Source: Ruegeria arenilitoris (GTDB lineage Bacteria > Pseudomonadota > Alphaproteobacteria > Rhodobacterales > Rhodobacteraceae). From it: a stretch of 64,000 nucleotides of DNA. The position numbers and the translations under genes were made by a program. The stretch covers positions 310,001-374,000 of the forward strand of contig NZ_WPZO01000002.1 in NCBI RefSeq assembly GCF_013031355.1. Reading direction: 5' to 3'. The notes beneath the pieces are model-generated. The model saw only the letters and a program-made list of their open reading frames with translations. It was not told the origin of the DNA and searched no databases. Below, in pieces: positions 26,746 to 35,881 of the stretch (position 1 is the stretch's first letter; each line of letters opens with the position of its first letter).

Positions 26746-29700
26746 ATGCCGGTTGAAATTAACAAGTGGTTAAACGATCTCGAACTGAGTCAGTACGCAG
26801 ATGTTTTTGCGGCAAATGATATCGATGCGCGTGTTTTGCCACTACTGTCAGACGACGACTTAAAAGAGCTCGGGGTAAGCCTTGGTCACCGCAAGATCAT
26901 CCTCGCTGCAGTGCAAGAGCTAGTCGACCGACAACACGTGCCCCCATCGCCACAAGCATCTCGTGAACAGCCGCCGGAAAACGTAGATGCATCCGCTTCA
27001 GACAATGAACAAAGTGATGATCTGCTTAAACGGAGGCATAGCGCACCGGCTACTGCGGAAAGGCGCCACGTAACTGTCTTTTTCGCCGATCTGGTCGGTT
27101 CGACCGAACTCACCAATCGATTTGATCCCGAAGACATGCGGGGCTTGCTACAGAACTACCAAGATGCCGTTGCAGGAGCCGTTAGCCGATATGGTGGTTA
27201 CGTCGCAAAATACTTGGGCGATGGTCTTCTTGTGTTTTTTGGTTGGCCGAGGGCCTACGAAGATCACGCTATTCGGGCGATTAAGGCTGGTCTTGAGGCC
27301 GTTCGCCGGGTCAGGGAACTCAAAACGCCGGACGGAGAAAGTGTGTCGGTGAGGCTGGGTGTTGCGAGCGGCGATGTCGTGGTCGGTGACACTATCGGCG
27401 AAAACGCATATGAGGAAGGGGCAATGACTGGCCCCGTTGTCAATCTTGCGGCGCGGATTCAAGAACATGCAGAGCCAAACTCAGTCGTTTTGCCGGTTGA
27501 AGAAACCGAGACAGCTTTGCATCGGATATTCGAGTTCAAATCTCTGGGAAAGACAGAGCTAAAGGGGTTTTCTGAACCACGCACTCTGTTGAAAGTGGTG
27601 TCGGAACGCAGTGCGGAAAGCCGATTTCGTGCCTCACATCGCGATGATGTCGACAGCGCCATGATTGGCCGGGACTACGAAAAGGGTATCCTGCTGCAAT
27701 CATGGCAACGTGCTCAGAACGGTCACGGAGAGGTTATCCTTCTGGCCGGGGAAGCCGGGATTGGAAAATCGCGCCTTACAGAGGAATTTCTTGCAGAAAT
27801 TGCCGCAGGCGACCAGGCCGATGTCATAAGGCTGAACTGTTCCCCTTATCTTAGCAGCAGCCCCTTTCATCCGGTAACCCAGCGAATTTCCCAGGATGCA
27901 GGTGTTGAACCCGATTTTGATGATAATCTGATCCTTCAACATGTCAGGAAGATGCTGGAAGGACGTTCAGGCCTTGACTGGAAATCGGTTCTGCCTGTCT
28001 TTGCTGCTCTGGTTGCACCTCGTAGCACACCCGCGCGGAAAGTGCTCGAGATGTCACCGCAGGATCAGCGCGACATAACAATACAAACTTTGGTCCATAC
28101 AGTGCAGGTGCGGTCAAGCGTGCGCCCGGTTATTCTGTGTGTTGAAGACGCTCATTGGATCGATCCGTCCACACAAGCCTTGTTGGAGCGGTTCAAATCG
28201 ATTTGCACCGATCTTCCTCTGATGATGTTGGTAACTCACAGACCTGGCTGGGAACTGGCTCGAGACGATGGGGACACGCACCTTCAGTCGTTAGTATTGC
28301 GTCGGTTCGATTCCGCACATGTCTCTAACCTTGTTCAAAACATTACAGGAAAGAGGCCGGACGATACTCTGATCTCGACAATAATTGAAAAAACCGATGG
28401 TGTTCCATTGTTCGTGGAAGAAATGACTCGAGCAATTATGGAGGCTGGTGCGCAAGAGCAAATCCACATTCCGTCCTCTTTGAAAGGGGCGTTGATGGCG
28501 CGCCTCGATGCGGTTTCGCCTGAGGCAAAACAAGTCGCACTAACAGGGTCGGTTATTGGCCGGGAGTTTGAGCCCAGCATATTGAGCGCCGCAATGGGCC
28601 TCGAAGGACCTGAGATCAACAAGCGCCTCGAAGAACTTTCGCGCACAGGCTTGATCTTTGAAAGCGGGCATAATCGTGGGCACTTTGTATTCCGTCATGC
28701 CCTTATCCGCGATACCGCCTATCAGTCCATGCTGCGCTCATCCCGCAGACAGCAACACTCAGACGTGGCGCGTGCGTTGATGCGGAAGAGGTCCGCTGAG
28801 ATTGAGCGTCGCCCCGAACTCGTCGCCCACCACCTTTCAGAAGCTGAGGACTGGGGGGCTGCGTTTGAAAAATGGCAGATTGCGACAGAAATGGCGTTGG
28901 CTCGATCCGCCAGCCAAGAGGCGATGACAAACGCCAGGGAAACTCTGCGTGCTGCCGAAAAACTTGGCTCAGGAACCAATACAGAACTGATCAAAGGCAA
29001 GATTCTGGTTGGCCGCAGCCACGACAGCCTGGGCCAATTGCCTGAAGGGATAGCAGTTCTCAAAGACGCTTCCAACGCGGCGCGGGCGGTGCACAACGTC
29101 GAGCTAACCGCTGACGCGGCCAACCATTTTGCCGACTCCTGCATGATGTCGAGCGAGAGGCACAGTGAGGCCATTGAACTCTGCGATAGTGCTCTGAACG
29201 GCTTGCCCGACGATGACGAAGTCCGTCGGTGCAGATTAATGAGCCAACTTGCACGAGCTCACATGTTCGTAGGTCAGTTTTCCGAGGGGGCACTTTTCGG
29301 CCAGCAAGCCATGGAGCTGGCCGCAAAACTGGGCGACTATAAGTCCCAATTCTCTGTCATGATGATGCATTTTGGGGCCCCATTCGTTGCACGGAAGGGA
29401 AGAGAGGCCCACCATTGGCGCGAAAATCTGGAGGCCATGCATGGTGTGGCCGAGCATCTTGGCAGTATCGATCAAGGGCGGGACCGAACGCTCAGCTTGT
29501 TTGTAGGGGCCGAGATGGCCGACCGTGAGTTGATGGACCATTCTCTAGATCTGCTTACCGAGATTTCGGAAAAGGACAATCATCTACAGCTCTATTGGGT
29601 TCAGAAACACGCACGCGCCATGGTTGCAATTATGGACGGCGATTTTGACCAGGCTGAGAAACACGCCACTGAGGCGGTGAAGATCGGTCGCAAGACCCAT

Positions 29701-30345
29701 GGGGAACATGTTGAGGGCGTCTTCGGGGTTCAGATGTTCACCATCCGCCGCGAGCAAAACCGACTGCACGAGGTTGCACCTGTGATCAAGCAACTGATGA
29801 CGGACAGCCCTGAAGACATTTCGTGGAAGCCGGGTTTTGGCCTTATCGCTGCCGAGCTTGGATACAAAGAACCCGCTGATCGTATATTGAATGAAATGGC
29901 TGACAATGGTTTCGATCTTCCGCCCGACGCCATGTATTCAACGACATTGTCCTATTTAGCCGACATATGTGTCGCCATTGAGCATCAGGTACATGCCAAG
30001 ACACTCTATGACATGCTAGTCCCCTACGAGGAATTGACGATCACTGCAGGGGCAACCACAGTTTGCACAGGCGCAGCTGCACGGCGCCTTGGCAGCCTGA
30101 GCACGGTGTTGAAAGACTGGGATGCCGCTGAGATGATGTTCCAGAAGGCGATCGAGATTGACACTCGCATGAAGTGCCCGCCTTGGATCGCGCACAGCAA
30201 GGCGGCATATGCAACTGCACTAAGGCGCCGGGGCCGCCCGAATGACGTAGAGCAGGCGTTTCAACTGGAAGGGGAAGCGTTGGCAATTTCACAGAAATTG
30301 AGTATGGTTTCCCTCAGGTCAAAGCTCGAAGGAGTAGTGAGTTAA
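26746..30345 (+). CDS. SAM domain - class III cyclase - AAA ATPase - TPR giant signalling protein
   Basis: A 1199-residue cytoplasmic multidomain protein. Residues 4-60 are a SAM domain (WLNDLELSQYADVFAANDID). Residues 105-260 are a class III cyclase domain with metal aspartates D115 (FFADLVGSTEL) and D159 (YLGDGLLVFFG). Residues ~310-500 are a STAND-like ATPase with Walker A GEAGIGKS (335-342) and Walker B VILCVEDAHWID. From ~700 to the end it is TPR-like helical repeats. This adenylate cyclase-ATPase-TPR class is common in alphaproteobacteria, but inputs are rarely known. A DUF4242 protein follows 27 bases later in the same direction. Confidence 0.9.
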   Translation: MPVEINKWLNDLELSQYADVFAANDIDARVLPLLSDDDLKELGVSLGHRKIILAAVQELVDRQHVPPSPQASREQPPENVDASASDNEQSDDLLKRRHSAPATAERRHVTVFFADLVGSTELTNRFDPEDMRGLLQNYQDAVAGAVSRYGGYVAKYLGDGLLVFFGWPRAYEDHAIRAIKAGLEAVRRVRELKTPDGESVSVRLGVASGDVVVGDTIGENAYEEGAMTGPVVNLAARIQEHAEPNSVVLPVEETETALHRIFEFKSLGKTELKGFSEPRTLLKVVSERSAESRFRASHRDDVDSAMIGRDYEKGILLQSWQRAQNGHGEVILLAGEAGIGKSRLTEEFLAEIAAGDQADVIRLNCSPYLSSSPFHPVTQRISQDAGVEPDFDDNLILQHVRKMLEGRSGLDWKSVLPVFAALVAPRSTPARKVLEMSPQDQRDITIQTLVHTVQVRSSVRPVILCVEDAHWIDPSTQALLERFKSICTDLPLMMLVTHRPGWELARDDGDTHLQSLVLRRFDSAHVSNLVQNITGKRPDDTLISTIIEKTDGVPLFVEEMTRAIMEAGAQEQIHIPSSLKGALMARLDAVSPEAKQVALTGSVIGREFEPSILSAAMGLEGPEINKRLEELSRTGLIFESGHNRGHFVFRHALIRDTAYQSMLRSSRRQQHSDVARALMRKRSAEIERRPELVAHHLSEAEDWGAAFEKWQIATEMALARSASQEAMTNARETLRAAEKLGSGTNTELIKGKILVGRSHDSLGQLPEGIAVLKDASNAARAVHNVELTADAANHFADSCMMSSERHSEAIELCDSALNGLPDDDEVRRCRLMSQLARAHMFVGQFSEGALFGQQAMELAAKLGDYKSQFSVMMMHFGAPFVARKGREAHHWRENLEAMHGVAEHLGSIDQGRDRTLSLFVGAEMADRELMDHSLDLLTEISEKDNHLQLYWVQKHARAMVAIMDGDFDQAEKHATEAVKIGRKTHGEHVEGVFGVQMFTIRREQNRLHEVAPVIKQLMTDSPEDISWKPGFGLIAAELGYKEPADRILNEMADNGFDLPPDAMYSTTLSYLADICVAIEHQVHAKTLYDMLVPYEELTITAGATTVCTGAAARRLGSLSTVLKDWDAAEMMFQKAIEIDTRMKCPPWIAHSKAAYATALRRRGRPNDVEQAFQLEGEALAISQKLSMVSLRSKLEGVVS

Positions 30346-30372
30346 GGCAATAAAACTGTTTTGGGGGACATT

Positions 30373-30630
30373 ATGCCAAGGTACATAATAGAAAGAAATT
30401 TCGCCGAGCAGCTGAACGTCAGTGATGACGATAAAATTCACATCAAAGAGATCAATGACGAAGTCGGCGTCGAGTGGATTTTTTCGTTTCTCAGTGCAGA
30501 TAAACGCAAAACGTACTGCTTGTACGAAGCCCCGGATGAGGAAAGCCTGAGAAGGGCAGCCGAGCGCCTGAATATTCCTGCCGACGTCATAACGCCCGTA
30601 GATCGGATTGATCCGGGCATTTTCGCCTGA
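30373..30630 (+). CDS. DUF4242 family small protein
   Basis: An 85-residue protein matching DUF4242: MPRYIIERNF, then VEWIFSFLSADKRKTYCLYEAPDEE. Members are small ferredoxin-fold-like proteins, some reported as nickel-binding. The start at 30373 is preferred because GGGGGA lies just upstream; a TTG at 30361 is in frame but overlaps that motif. It starts 27 bases after the cyclase-ATPase gene and is probably cotranscribed. Confidence 0.82.
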   Translation: MPRYIIERNFAEQLNVSDDDKIHIKEINDEVGVEWIFSFLSADKRKTYCLYEAPDEESLRRAAERLNIPADVITPVDRIDPGIFA

Positions 30631-30745
30631 CCATCAGTCCTTTATCCAACTGACTGCAACGCCTTCGCGGACCAACGTGACGGAAACAACAATTACCTGA
30701 GGCAGCCCTGCAAGAAGCCTGACCCATGAATAGGGAGGCTTACGC

Positions 30746-32161
30746 ATGTTTGACCTAAAATCACTTGATGGCGGCACGGCAACTGTGACTCAAGACGCGT
30801 TAGATGCGCTTGATTCATCGCTTCGCGGCGGGGTCTACCATAAGGGTACCCCGGAATATGAAGATGCCAGGACGACGTGGAACAGCATGTTCGAACGTTA
30901 CCCCGGTTTCGTGATCCGCGCGTTGGGGGCAAGCGATGTGCAGAAGGCCGTGAACTTCGTACGTGACAGTGGCCTTATAATGTCAGTTCGGTCCGGCGGG
31001 CATCAGATCGCAGGGCATGCAGTTGCAGATGAAACTGTAATGCTTGATCTGTCCCAGATGCGGTCGGTTCACGTTGACCCTGTCAATAAGACCGCTCGCG
31101 TCGCACCAGGAGCACTGCTGGGAGATGTGGATCGCGAAACTCAGGCACATGGGCTTGTTGTTCCCACAGGCGTCAACTCGACCACGGGTATCGCCGGGCT
31201 GACCCTTGGCGGCGGCTTTGGATGGACCACTCGTAAATTCGGTATGACGATTGACAATCTGCTGTCGGCAGAAGTCGTTACAGCGGACGGCGCCATAGTC
31301 ACCGCTTCCTCAACCAGTCATCCGGAACTGTTCTGGGCCATCCGCGGCGGAGGCGGCAATTTCGGAGTTGTGACTTCATTCGAGTTCCAGTTGCATGATC
31401 ATGGACCCGATGTGCTGTCCGGCCTGATCGTGCATCCTATCGAAAAGGCACCGGACCTAATGAGAGAGTTCTCGGTCATTGCTGATACGTCGCCCGACGA
31501 ACTGACGGTCTGGAGCGTGATGCGAAAAGCTCCTCCGCTACCGTTTTTACCGGAAGAGTGGCATGGGCGAGAGGTGCTGATCTTTGCAGCCTGCTATAGT
31601 GGTCCGATGGACGAAGGTGAAAAAGCCATGGCGGCTTTACGTGCGCTTGGAGAGCCAATCGCTGACGTCATCTCTCCTCACAAGTTTGTGGATTGGCAAG
31701 CGGCCTTCGATCCTTTGCTAACACCCGGCGCTCGGAACTACTGGAAAAGCCATGATTTCGATGCGCTTTCCGCAGAAGCTATCGCGGGTCTTCTTGAGGC
31801 AATATCCACGCTCCCGGACCCTGCTTGTGAGGTATTTATTGCCCATGTCGGCGGCGCAATGGCGCGCGTCGAAGCCGGTTCGACGGCCTATCCCCAAAGA
31901 TCTGCTCACTTCATCATGAATGTTCACACGCGTTGGGAGGACGCGGGCAAGGATGTTGAGTGTATTGATTGGGCGCGCAAGCTTTACGATCAGATGCAAC
32001 CACATGCGAGCGGCAGTGCGTATGTCAACTTCATGCCCGAAGACGAGGCGGATCACATGACCGGAGCATATGGCGAAAACGGTGAGAAGCTTTCTAAGAT
32101 CAAGGGCAGCTATGACCCCGCTAACCTGTTCAGGGTGAACCACAATATTTTACCTGCATGA
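30746..32161 (+). CDS. FAD-linked oxidoreductase, berberine-bridge-enzyme type
   Basis: A 471-residue flavoprotein of the PCMH/VAO family. The FAD-binding region shows SVRSGGHQIAGHAV, whose first histidine is the usual 8-alpha covalent FAD attachment site, then GLTLGGGFGWTTRKFGMTIDN. The second covalent cysteine of bicovalent BBE enzymes is not evident (TRKFGMTID). The C-terminal BBE motif is AYVNFMPEDEADHM with YDPANLFRVNHNI. No signal peptide, so cytoplasmic. Oxidation of a sugar, amine or aromatic alcohol is typical; the substrate is unknown. Single gene. Confidence 0.88.
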   Translation: MFDLKSLDGGTATVTQDALDALDSSLRGGVYHKGTPEYEDARTTWNSMFERYPGFVIRALGASDVQKAVNFVRDSGLIMSVRSGGHQIAGHAVADETVMLDLSQMRSVHVDPVNKTARVAPGALLGDVDRETQAHGLVVPTGVNSTTGIAGLTLGGGFGWTTRKFGMTIDNLLSAEVVTADGAIVTASSTSHPELFWAIRGGGGNFGVVTSFEFQLHDHGPDVLSGLIVHPIEKAPDLMREFSVIADTSPDELTVWSVMRKAPPLPFLPEEWHGREVLIFAACYSGPMDEGEKAMAALRALGEPIADVISPHKFVDWQAAFDPLLTPGARNYWKSHDFDALSAEAIAGLLEAISTLPDPACEVFIAHVGGAMARVEAGSTAYPQRSAHFIMNVHTRWEDAGKDVECIDWARKLYDQMQPHASGSAYVNFMPEDEADHMTGAYGENGEKLSKIKGSYDPANLFRVNHNILPA

Positions 32162-32736
32162 GGCAATTCGGAACTGCAAAAATCAGATCTAGATTTACGC
32201 TGAGTGTTCTGTCTTAACAACACGCTGCTTTTCTCGTTGGCCAACTACCAAGCCAAGTTCAACCTCTAAACTTCATCCACACTGGACATCATGCTTCAGC
32301 CTTGATGTATTTACCGTAAGTTCGCCTAAGAAATGCGACGTTCGTAAGCGTCAACTTTGGAACTCGAAGCGTCGCTTGCGGTTGTCGAGCCGAGGGTCTA
32401 CTTCGGCGAAACCACCTGACCTTGCAAAAATCACTATCTACGCAAAGCGAACGCGCGAGACCGCTCAAGCTGCATCGGCGGCGAACGGCAGCAAAGTCCG
32501 CATACTGGTCGCTCCGCACGACTGAACCGCCGTGTGCTTGATAGAGGTCGTCAAATGTCCGGAAAGAGCCCAACCTGTACCCTGGATTTTATTGCTGCAT
32601 GCGCTTGCAGCAGTAACGACACTGCAACTGCCGAATACCTTGTGCGGCCAAGCAGCGGAAAAACTGTCATTCATGCAAATAGCAGCGATGCTCGCGGCGG
32701 CGGCTCACAGTTCGCTCAACAAAACCGTCCTTCACT
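32162..32736. other. Non-coding stretch, decayed sequence
   Basis: 575 bases with no convincing gene. The 32330-32530 part is GC-rich with imperfect palindromes. Short frames on both strands overlap each other. Confidence 0.45.
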
Positions 32737-32955
32737 TCATCCGCAACAGCTATCGCCTAGCTGAATTGGTGGACACGGGACCGTGGCATATGAACAGTAA
32801 ACACAACAGTCGCCTTCCAACGGCTTCAAAACTGTTTTGCACGACTTGCATTCATAGAACCACTGGCAAGCATCCGTTGGCATTTGCTCGGTTTCACTGT
32901 GGCCGCACTTCGGGCAAATCAGGGTGCTTTCTAGGACTACAGTTTGTTTTGTCAT
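32737..32955 (-). CDS. GDCCVxC-motif cysteine-rich protein
   Basis: A 72-residue protein with a CPKC (14-17) ... CKSC (36-39) zinc-ribbon-like N-terminal half and the hallmark GDCCVYCSYATVPCPP (48-63). Relatives are described as GDCCVxC domain (seleno)proteins; here all positions are ordinary cysteine codons. Metal or thiol-redox handling is likely. It lies 4 bases downstream of the MerT-like gene, so they form one operon under the MerR-type promoter. Confidence 0.85.
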   Translation of the reverse strand: MTKQTVVLESTLICPKCGHSETEQMPTDACQWFYECKSCKTVLKPLEGDCCVYCSYATVPCPPIQLGDSCCG

Positions 32956-32959
32956 AGTC

Positions 32960-33283
32960 TCACATCTGCATTATCAGGTAATCGTTAATCCGTGCCTCGT
33001 TAAACACAACGACCCAAGCCACGCCGGTGATTAGAGTTGTTCCTGCAAGCCGCCATTTCAACGTCGGTAAGGAACCGCGCCGATAAGATACCAGCCACGA
33101 TATCGCGACGAGCGCCGTTGAAATCGTCAGCACATAGTAACTCGCTGCCGCAACCTTCCCAAAGATTGCCAACCAACTGCCGCCCAGCCCCAGTAACATC
33201 ATCATCATGGGCAAAACGCAGCAAGTCGCGACGCCAAGCGCTGATAGCGATCCCAAATAGCTGAGGCTAAGGTACTTCTGCAT
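32960..33283 (-). CDS. MerT-like small membrane protein
   Basis: A 107-residue membrane protein with three hydrophobic segments. Helix 1 holds a vicinal cysteine pair (ATCCVLPMMMMLLG, C21-C22), as in mercuric transporter MerT. The second cysteine pair of MerT's cytoplasmic loop is absent, so the transported ion need not be Hg(II). The start at 33283 is chosen over a longer upstream frame: AGGGAAA precedes it and the extension is not family-like. First gene of the operon driven by the MerR-type promoter. Confidence 0.8.
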   Translation of the reverse strand: MQKYLSLSYLGSLSALGVATCCVLPMMMMLLGLGGSWLAIFGKVAAASYYVLTISTALVAISWLVSYRRGSLPTLKWRLAGTTLITGVAWVVVFNEARINDYLIMQM

Positions 33284-33335
33284 TCTGTTTCCCTGATGGA
33301 CTACGTCACGCGGAGTTGTAGAGACAACAACCTCT

Positions 33336-33366
33336 CGTATAACTTCTGTAGCCACTACAGGATCAA
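33336..33366 (-). promoter_or_regulatory. MerR-type operator/promoter with 19-bp spacer
   Basis: Read on the minus strand: -35 TTGATC (33361-33366), a spacer of exactly 19 bases (33342-33360), and -10 TATACG (33336-33341). The spacer holds the perfect dyad CTGTAG-TGG-CTACAG. An over-long spacer with a central dyad is the defining layout of MerR-activated promoters. It points to the MerT-like and GDCCVxC genes, with MerR divergent. Confidence 0.85.
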
Positions 33367-33381
33367 GACAGGAAATCTCAC

Positions 33382-33771
33382 ATGTTTGCGATTGGGGAGG
33401 CATCCCGGCAAAGCGGTGTCGGAATTGAAACTATCCGCTACTACGAACGCGAAGGGATCGTGCCGAAACCAGAAAGGGCATCGAATAATCGACGCATGTA
33501 CTCTGCGCACGATGTGGGACGGCTTTGTTTTATAAGGAAGTGCCGAGACTTGGGTTTTTCGCTTGCCGATGCAAAGGTGCTTCTCAACCTGTCCGAAGGT
33601 GATAGCGAGGATTGCCAATCCGTTAAGGAACTGGCCGAGCTTCATATCTCCAATGTGCGTATGAAGATAAATGAACTAAAGCGATTGGAGGCCGCTCTGA
33701 ATGAACTTACGGCCAACTGTAACATCGGAAACGTTTCTTGCCCGATGCTTGCGCAGATACGGACCTACTAA
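33382..33771 (+). CDS. MerR-family metal-responsive regulator
   Basis: A 129-residue regulator. The MerR winged helix is at the N terminus (FAIGEASRQSGVGIETIRYYEREG), followed by a dimerisation helix. Three cysteines match the mercury-sensing set in kind: C78 (SEDCQS), C113 and C120 (NCNIGNVSCPML). GNVSCP is shared with mercuric MerR, but the spacing of the last two (C-x6-C) is two residues shorter than in classic MerR. A thiophilic metal is therefore the likely signal. It is divergent from the MerT-like/GDCCVxC operon, with its operator in between. Confidence 0.88.
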   Translation: MFAIGEASRQSGVGIETIRYYEREGIVPKPERASNNRRMYSAHDVGRLCFIRKCRDLGFSLADAKVLLNLSEGDSEDCQSVKELAELHISNVRMKINELKRLEAALNELTANCNIGNVSCPMLAQIRTY

Positions 33772-34274
33772 TGGCACTTTGAGGCTCGCAGTCGCCCTAT
33801 GCCAACGCAGCATGACCCAAGATTCGGGCCGCACAGAATCTACCGTTCGTTAAAGAGGTCAACTCGTTGATTTAGCAATGTTTCCATCAATCAATGAACA
33901 TTTGTGCATCGCCACGGTGTTCTTGTAGCGCGCGGTGAATTCGGACAGACAGCCCTACCTGCCGTTCCTGAGCAATCAATTTGCTGCATACGCACTCGGC
34001 AGGCTTTATCAGAAGCCGACCTCTGAATTCCGAACCACAGAGCAATGGTTCTGCTTATCCTTGTCCTAACTTGGGCTAGGCGGACTCAGATATTCTGTGG
34101 TCCTCCCCTGCATCAAGGCTTGTATCGTGTGTACTCGAAGTCCATATGTACAGGGCTTACGTTTTTCTTTTTCGACCTGCTGTCTCCCAAACTCGGCGTT
34201 CAGTCTTTCGATTCAGACCGACCACGCCGAGTCGCCGCAATGATGCGGGCGGCAAGTATTAGGAGACTTCCACC
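33772..34274. other. Non-coding stretch including the cold-shock gene leader
   Basis: 500 bases without a gene. The last ~130 bases before 34275 probably hold the promoter and the long leader typical of csp genes, with GGAGA 9 bases before the ATG. No defined cold box could be picked by eye. Confidence 0.45.
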
Positions 34275-34481
34275 ATGGCAAATGGCACAGTAAAATGGTT
34301 CAACTCGACCAAAGGTTTTGGCTTTATCGAGCCTGAAGACGGCAAACGCGACGTGTTCGTACATATCTCAGCAGTCGAACGTTCCGGCCTTAGCGAATTG
34401 AAAGACGGTCAAAAGGTTACTTTTGACGTCGAAGCTGGCCGTGACGGGCGCGAAAGCGCCGCCAATCTGGCACTGGCCTGA
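34275..34481 (+). CDS. CspA-family cold-shock protein
   Basis: A 68-residue single cold-shock domain. RNP1 is KGFGFIEP and RNP2 is DVFVHIS, both intact, with NGTVKWFN at the start. It binds single-stranded RNA/DNA and acts as an RNA chaperone. A GC hairpin terminator follows at once. A fatty acid desaturase gene lies 72 bases downstream; both fit low-temperature adaptation, although the terminator separates them. Confidence 0.95.
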   Translation: MANGTVKWFNSTKGFGFIEPEDGKRDVFVHISAVERSGLSELKDGQKVTFDVEAGRDGRESAANLALA

Positions 34482-34487
34482 CCTTTT

Positions 34488-34514
34488 ACGGGCATCCTTT
34501 CTGGGTGCCCGTTT
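34488..34514 (+). terminator. Rho-independent-like terminator after the csp gene
   Basis: A 7-bp stem ACGGGCA/TGCCCGT with an 11-base loop, followed by a short TTT, 6 bases after the csp stop. Confidence 0.7.
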
Positions 34515-34553
34515 GCACAATGGGCAACTATAAGCCGTTGGAGAACAAGTAAG

Positions 34554-35567
34554 TTGCAACCAAAAGACTGGACGCGGGCGCTCGCGCAATACCGTGTGCC
34601 CGATGCGAAGCGCAGTATTTATGAAATTGCGATCACCGTTGTCCCCTTATTCGCGCTATGGGCTCTAGCGTGGTTTGCGTTATCATTTAGCGTCTGGATC
34701 GCAATATTGCTGGCCGTCCTAAATGCCGCATTTCTGGTCCGTATCTTCATCATTATGCATGATTGTGGTCATGGATCTTTCTTCAGAAACCGCAACGCAT
34801 GCAATTGGACCGGCCGGGTTCTAGGTGTTCTTACCGTGACACCCTATGACGTTTGGCGGCAAAGCCATGCGATTCACCATGCCTCAACCGGTAACCTTGA
34901 TCGGCGTGGTATGGGTGATATCCCTACATTGACCATTGAGGAATACCTGAAACGGAATTGGTTCGGGCGTGCCGCGTATCGTCTGACCCGGAACCCAGTC
35001 GTCCTGTTCGGTGTTGCGCCGATCTATACGTTCTTTATTCAATACCGCTTACCTGTTGGTTTCATGCGGTCGGGCTGGCTGTACTGGGCAAGTGCGATGG
35101 GAACAAACGCCGCAATTGCAGGGTTATTGGCTCTGATTTTATGGGCCGGAGGCTTTGAGGTGTTGGCGTGTGTTTTCCTGCCAACCGTGATTGTCGCATC
35201 ATCCATTGGTATTTGGCTTTTCTACATTCAACACCAGTTCGAACACACGACTTGGGATCGGGAAGAGGGCTGGAACCTTCAGAACGCCGCGTTCTATGGC
35301 AGTTCTCACTATGCCCTGCCAGGCATCCTGCGGTGGTTCTCTGGCAACATTGGTGTGCACCATGTTCACCATCTCGCCAGCCGCATACCGTTTTATCGGC
35401 TAAACGAGGTTTTGCGTGACCATTCTGAGTTGGAAGATTGCCAGCGTATTACTTTATTTGAGAGCCTTCATTGCGCACGGTTGCATCTTTGGGATGAAAA
35501 AAGTCAACGTCTGCTGACATTTTCCGAGGCTTTGTCGAACGCCAATTCCAATAGGTATTTAGTGTAG
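34554..35567 (+). CDS. Fatty acid desaturase
   Basis: A 337-residue membrane diiron desaturase. The three histidine boxes are present: HDCGHGS (from H69), HAIHH (105-109) and HHVHH in the C-terminal third. Hydrophobic segments lie around residues 28-66 and 135-215. It inserts a double bond into acyl chains, adjusting membrane fluidity. The start is a TTG at 34554 with GAGA upstream; no ATG is closer to the conserved part. It follows the cold-shock gene. Its last 9 bases overlap the convergent ParB-like gene. Confidence 0.9.
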   Translation: MQPKDWTRALAQYRVPDAKRSIYEIAITVVPLFALWALAWFALSFSVWIAILLAVLNAAFLVRIFIIMHDCGHGSFFRNRNACNWTGRVLGVLTVTPYDVWRQSHAIHHASTGNLDRRGMGDIPTLTIEEYLKRNWFGRAAYRLTRNPVVLFGVAPIYTFFIQYRLPVGFMRSGWLYWASAMGTNAAIAGLLALILWAGGFEVLACVFLPTVIVASSIGIWLFYIQHQFEHTTWDREEGWNLQNAAFYGSSHYALPGILRWFSGNIGVHHVHHLASRIPFYRLNEVLRDHSELEDCQRITLFESLHCARLHLWDEKSQRLLTFSEALSNANSNRYLV

Positions 35568-35807
35568 TCTGGCGCGGACCAAATAGGCTTCGACGGTATC
35601 ACCTCCTAGGGCGCGAATGGCCTCTAATCGGTGAAGGCCTTCAATCAGCACGAACCTCTTGTTGTCCGAGCGTATCTGGATCGGGGTCTTCTGGCCGTTC
35701 TTCAGAATATCTTCGGCCAGCGTCAGAACTTTTTGTTGATCAAGCGTTTTCGCCCGTTTCACAGGTACATAGATCAGGTCGAGCGGATATGGTCTTTTCT
35801 CCAACAT
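35559..35807 (-). CDS. Small ParB/Sulfiredoxin-like domain protein
   Basis: An 82-residue protein with the ParB N-terminal domain pattern: LTLAEDILKNGQKTPIQIRSD, then FVLIEGLHRLEAIRALGGDTVEAYLV. The GLHRLEA stretch corresponds to the G-x-HR nucleotide-binding motif. It has no helix-turn-helix, so it is not a partition ParB. Such stand-alone domains are often plasmid or island genes. It is the last gene of the minus-strand accessory region and overlaps the convergent desaturase gene by 9 bases. Confidence 0.78.
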   Translation of the reverse strand: MLEKRPYPLDLIYVPVKRAKTLDQQKVLTLAEDILKNGQKTPIQIRSDNKRFVLIEGLHRLEAIRALGGDTVEAYLVRARLH

Positions 35808-35881
35808 AAGCTACGTGAGCAACCTTTCGTGCATTTGATCCGGTTCAGAGTTCGCTACAAAAGCGGGGGCTGAAACGCACG

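Noticed and set aside
32737-32955. Selenocysteine in the GDCCVxC protein
   Set aside because: The relevant positions are ordinary Cys codons and the frame has no internal TGA.
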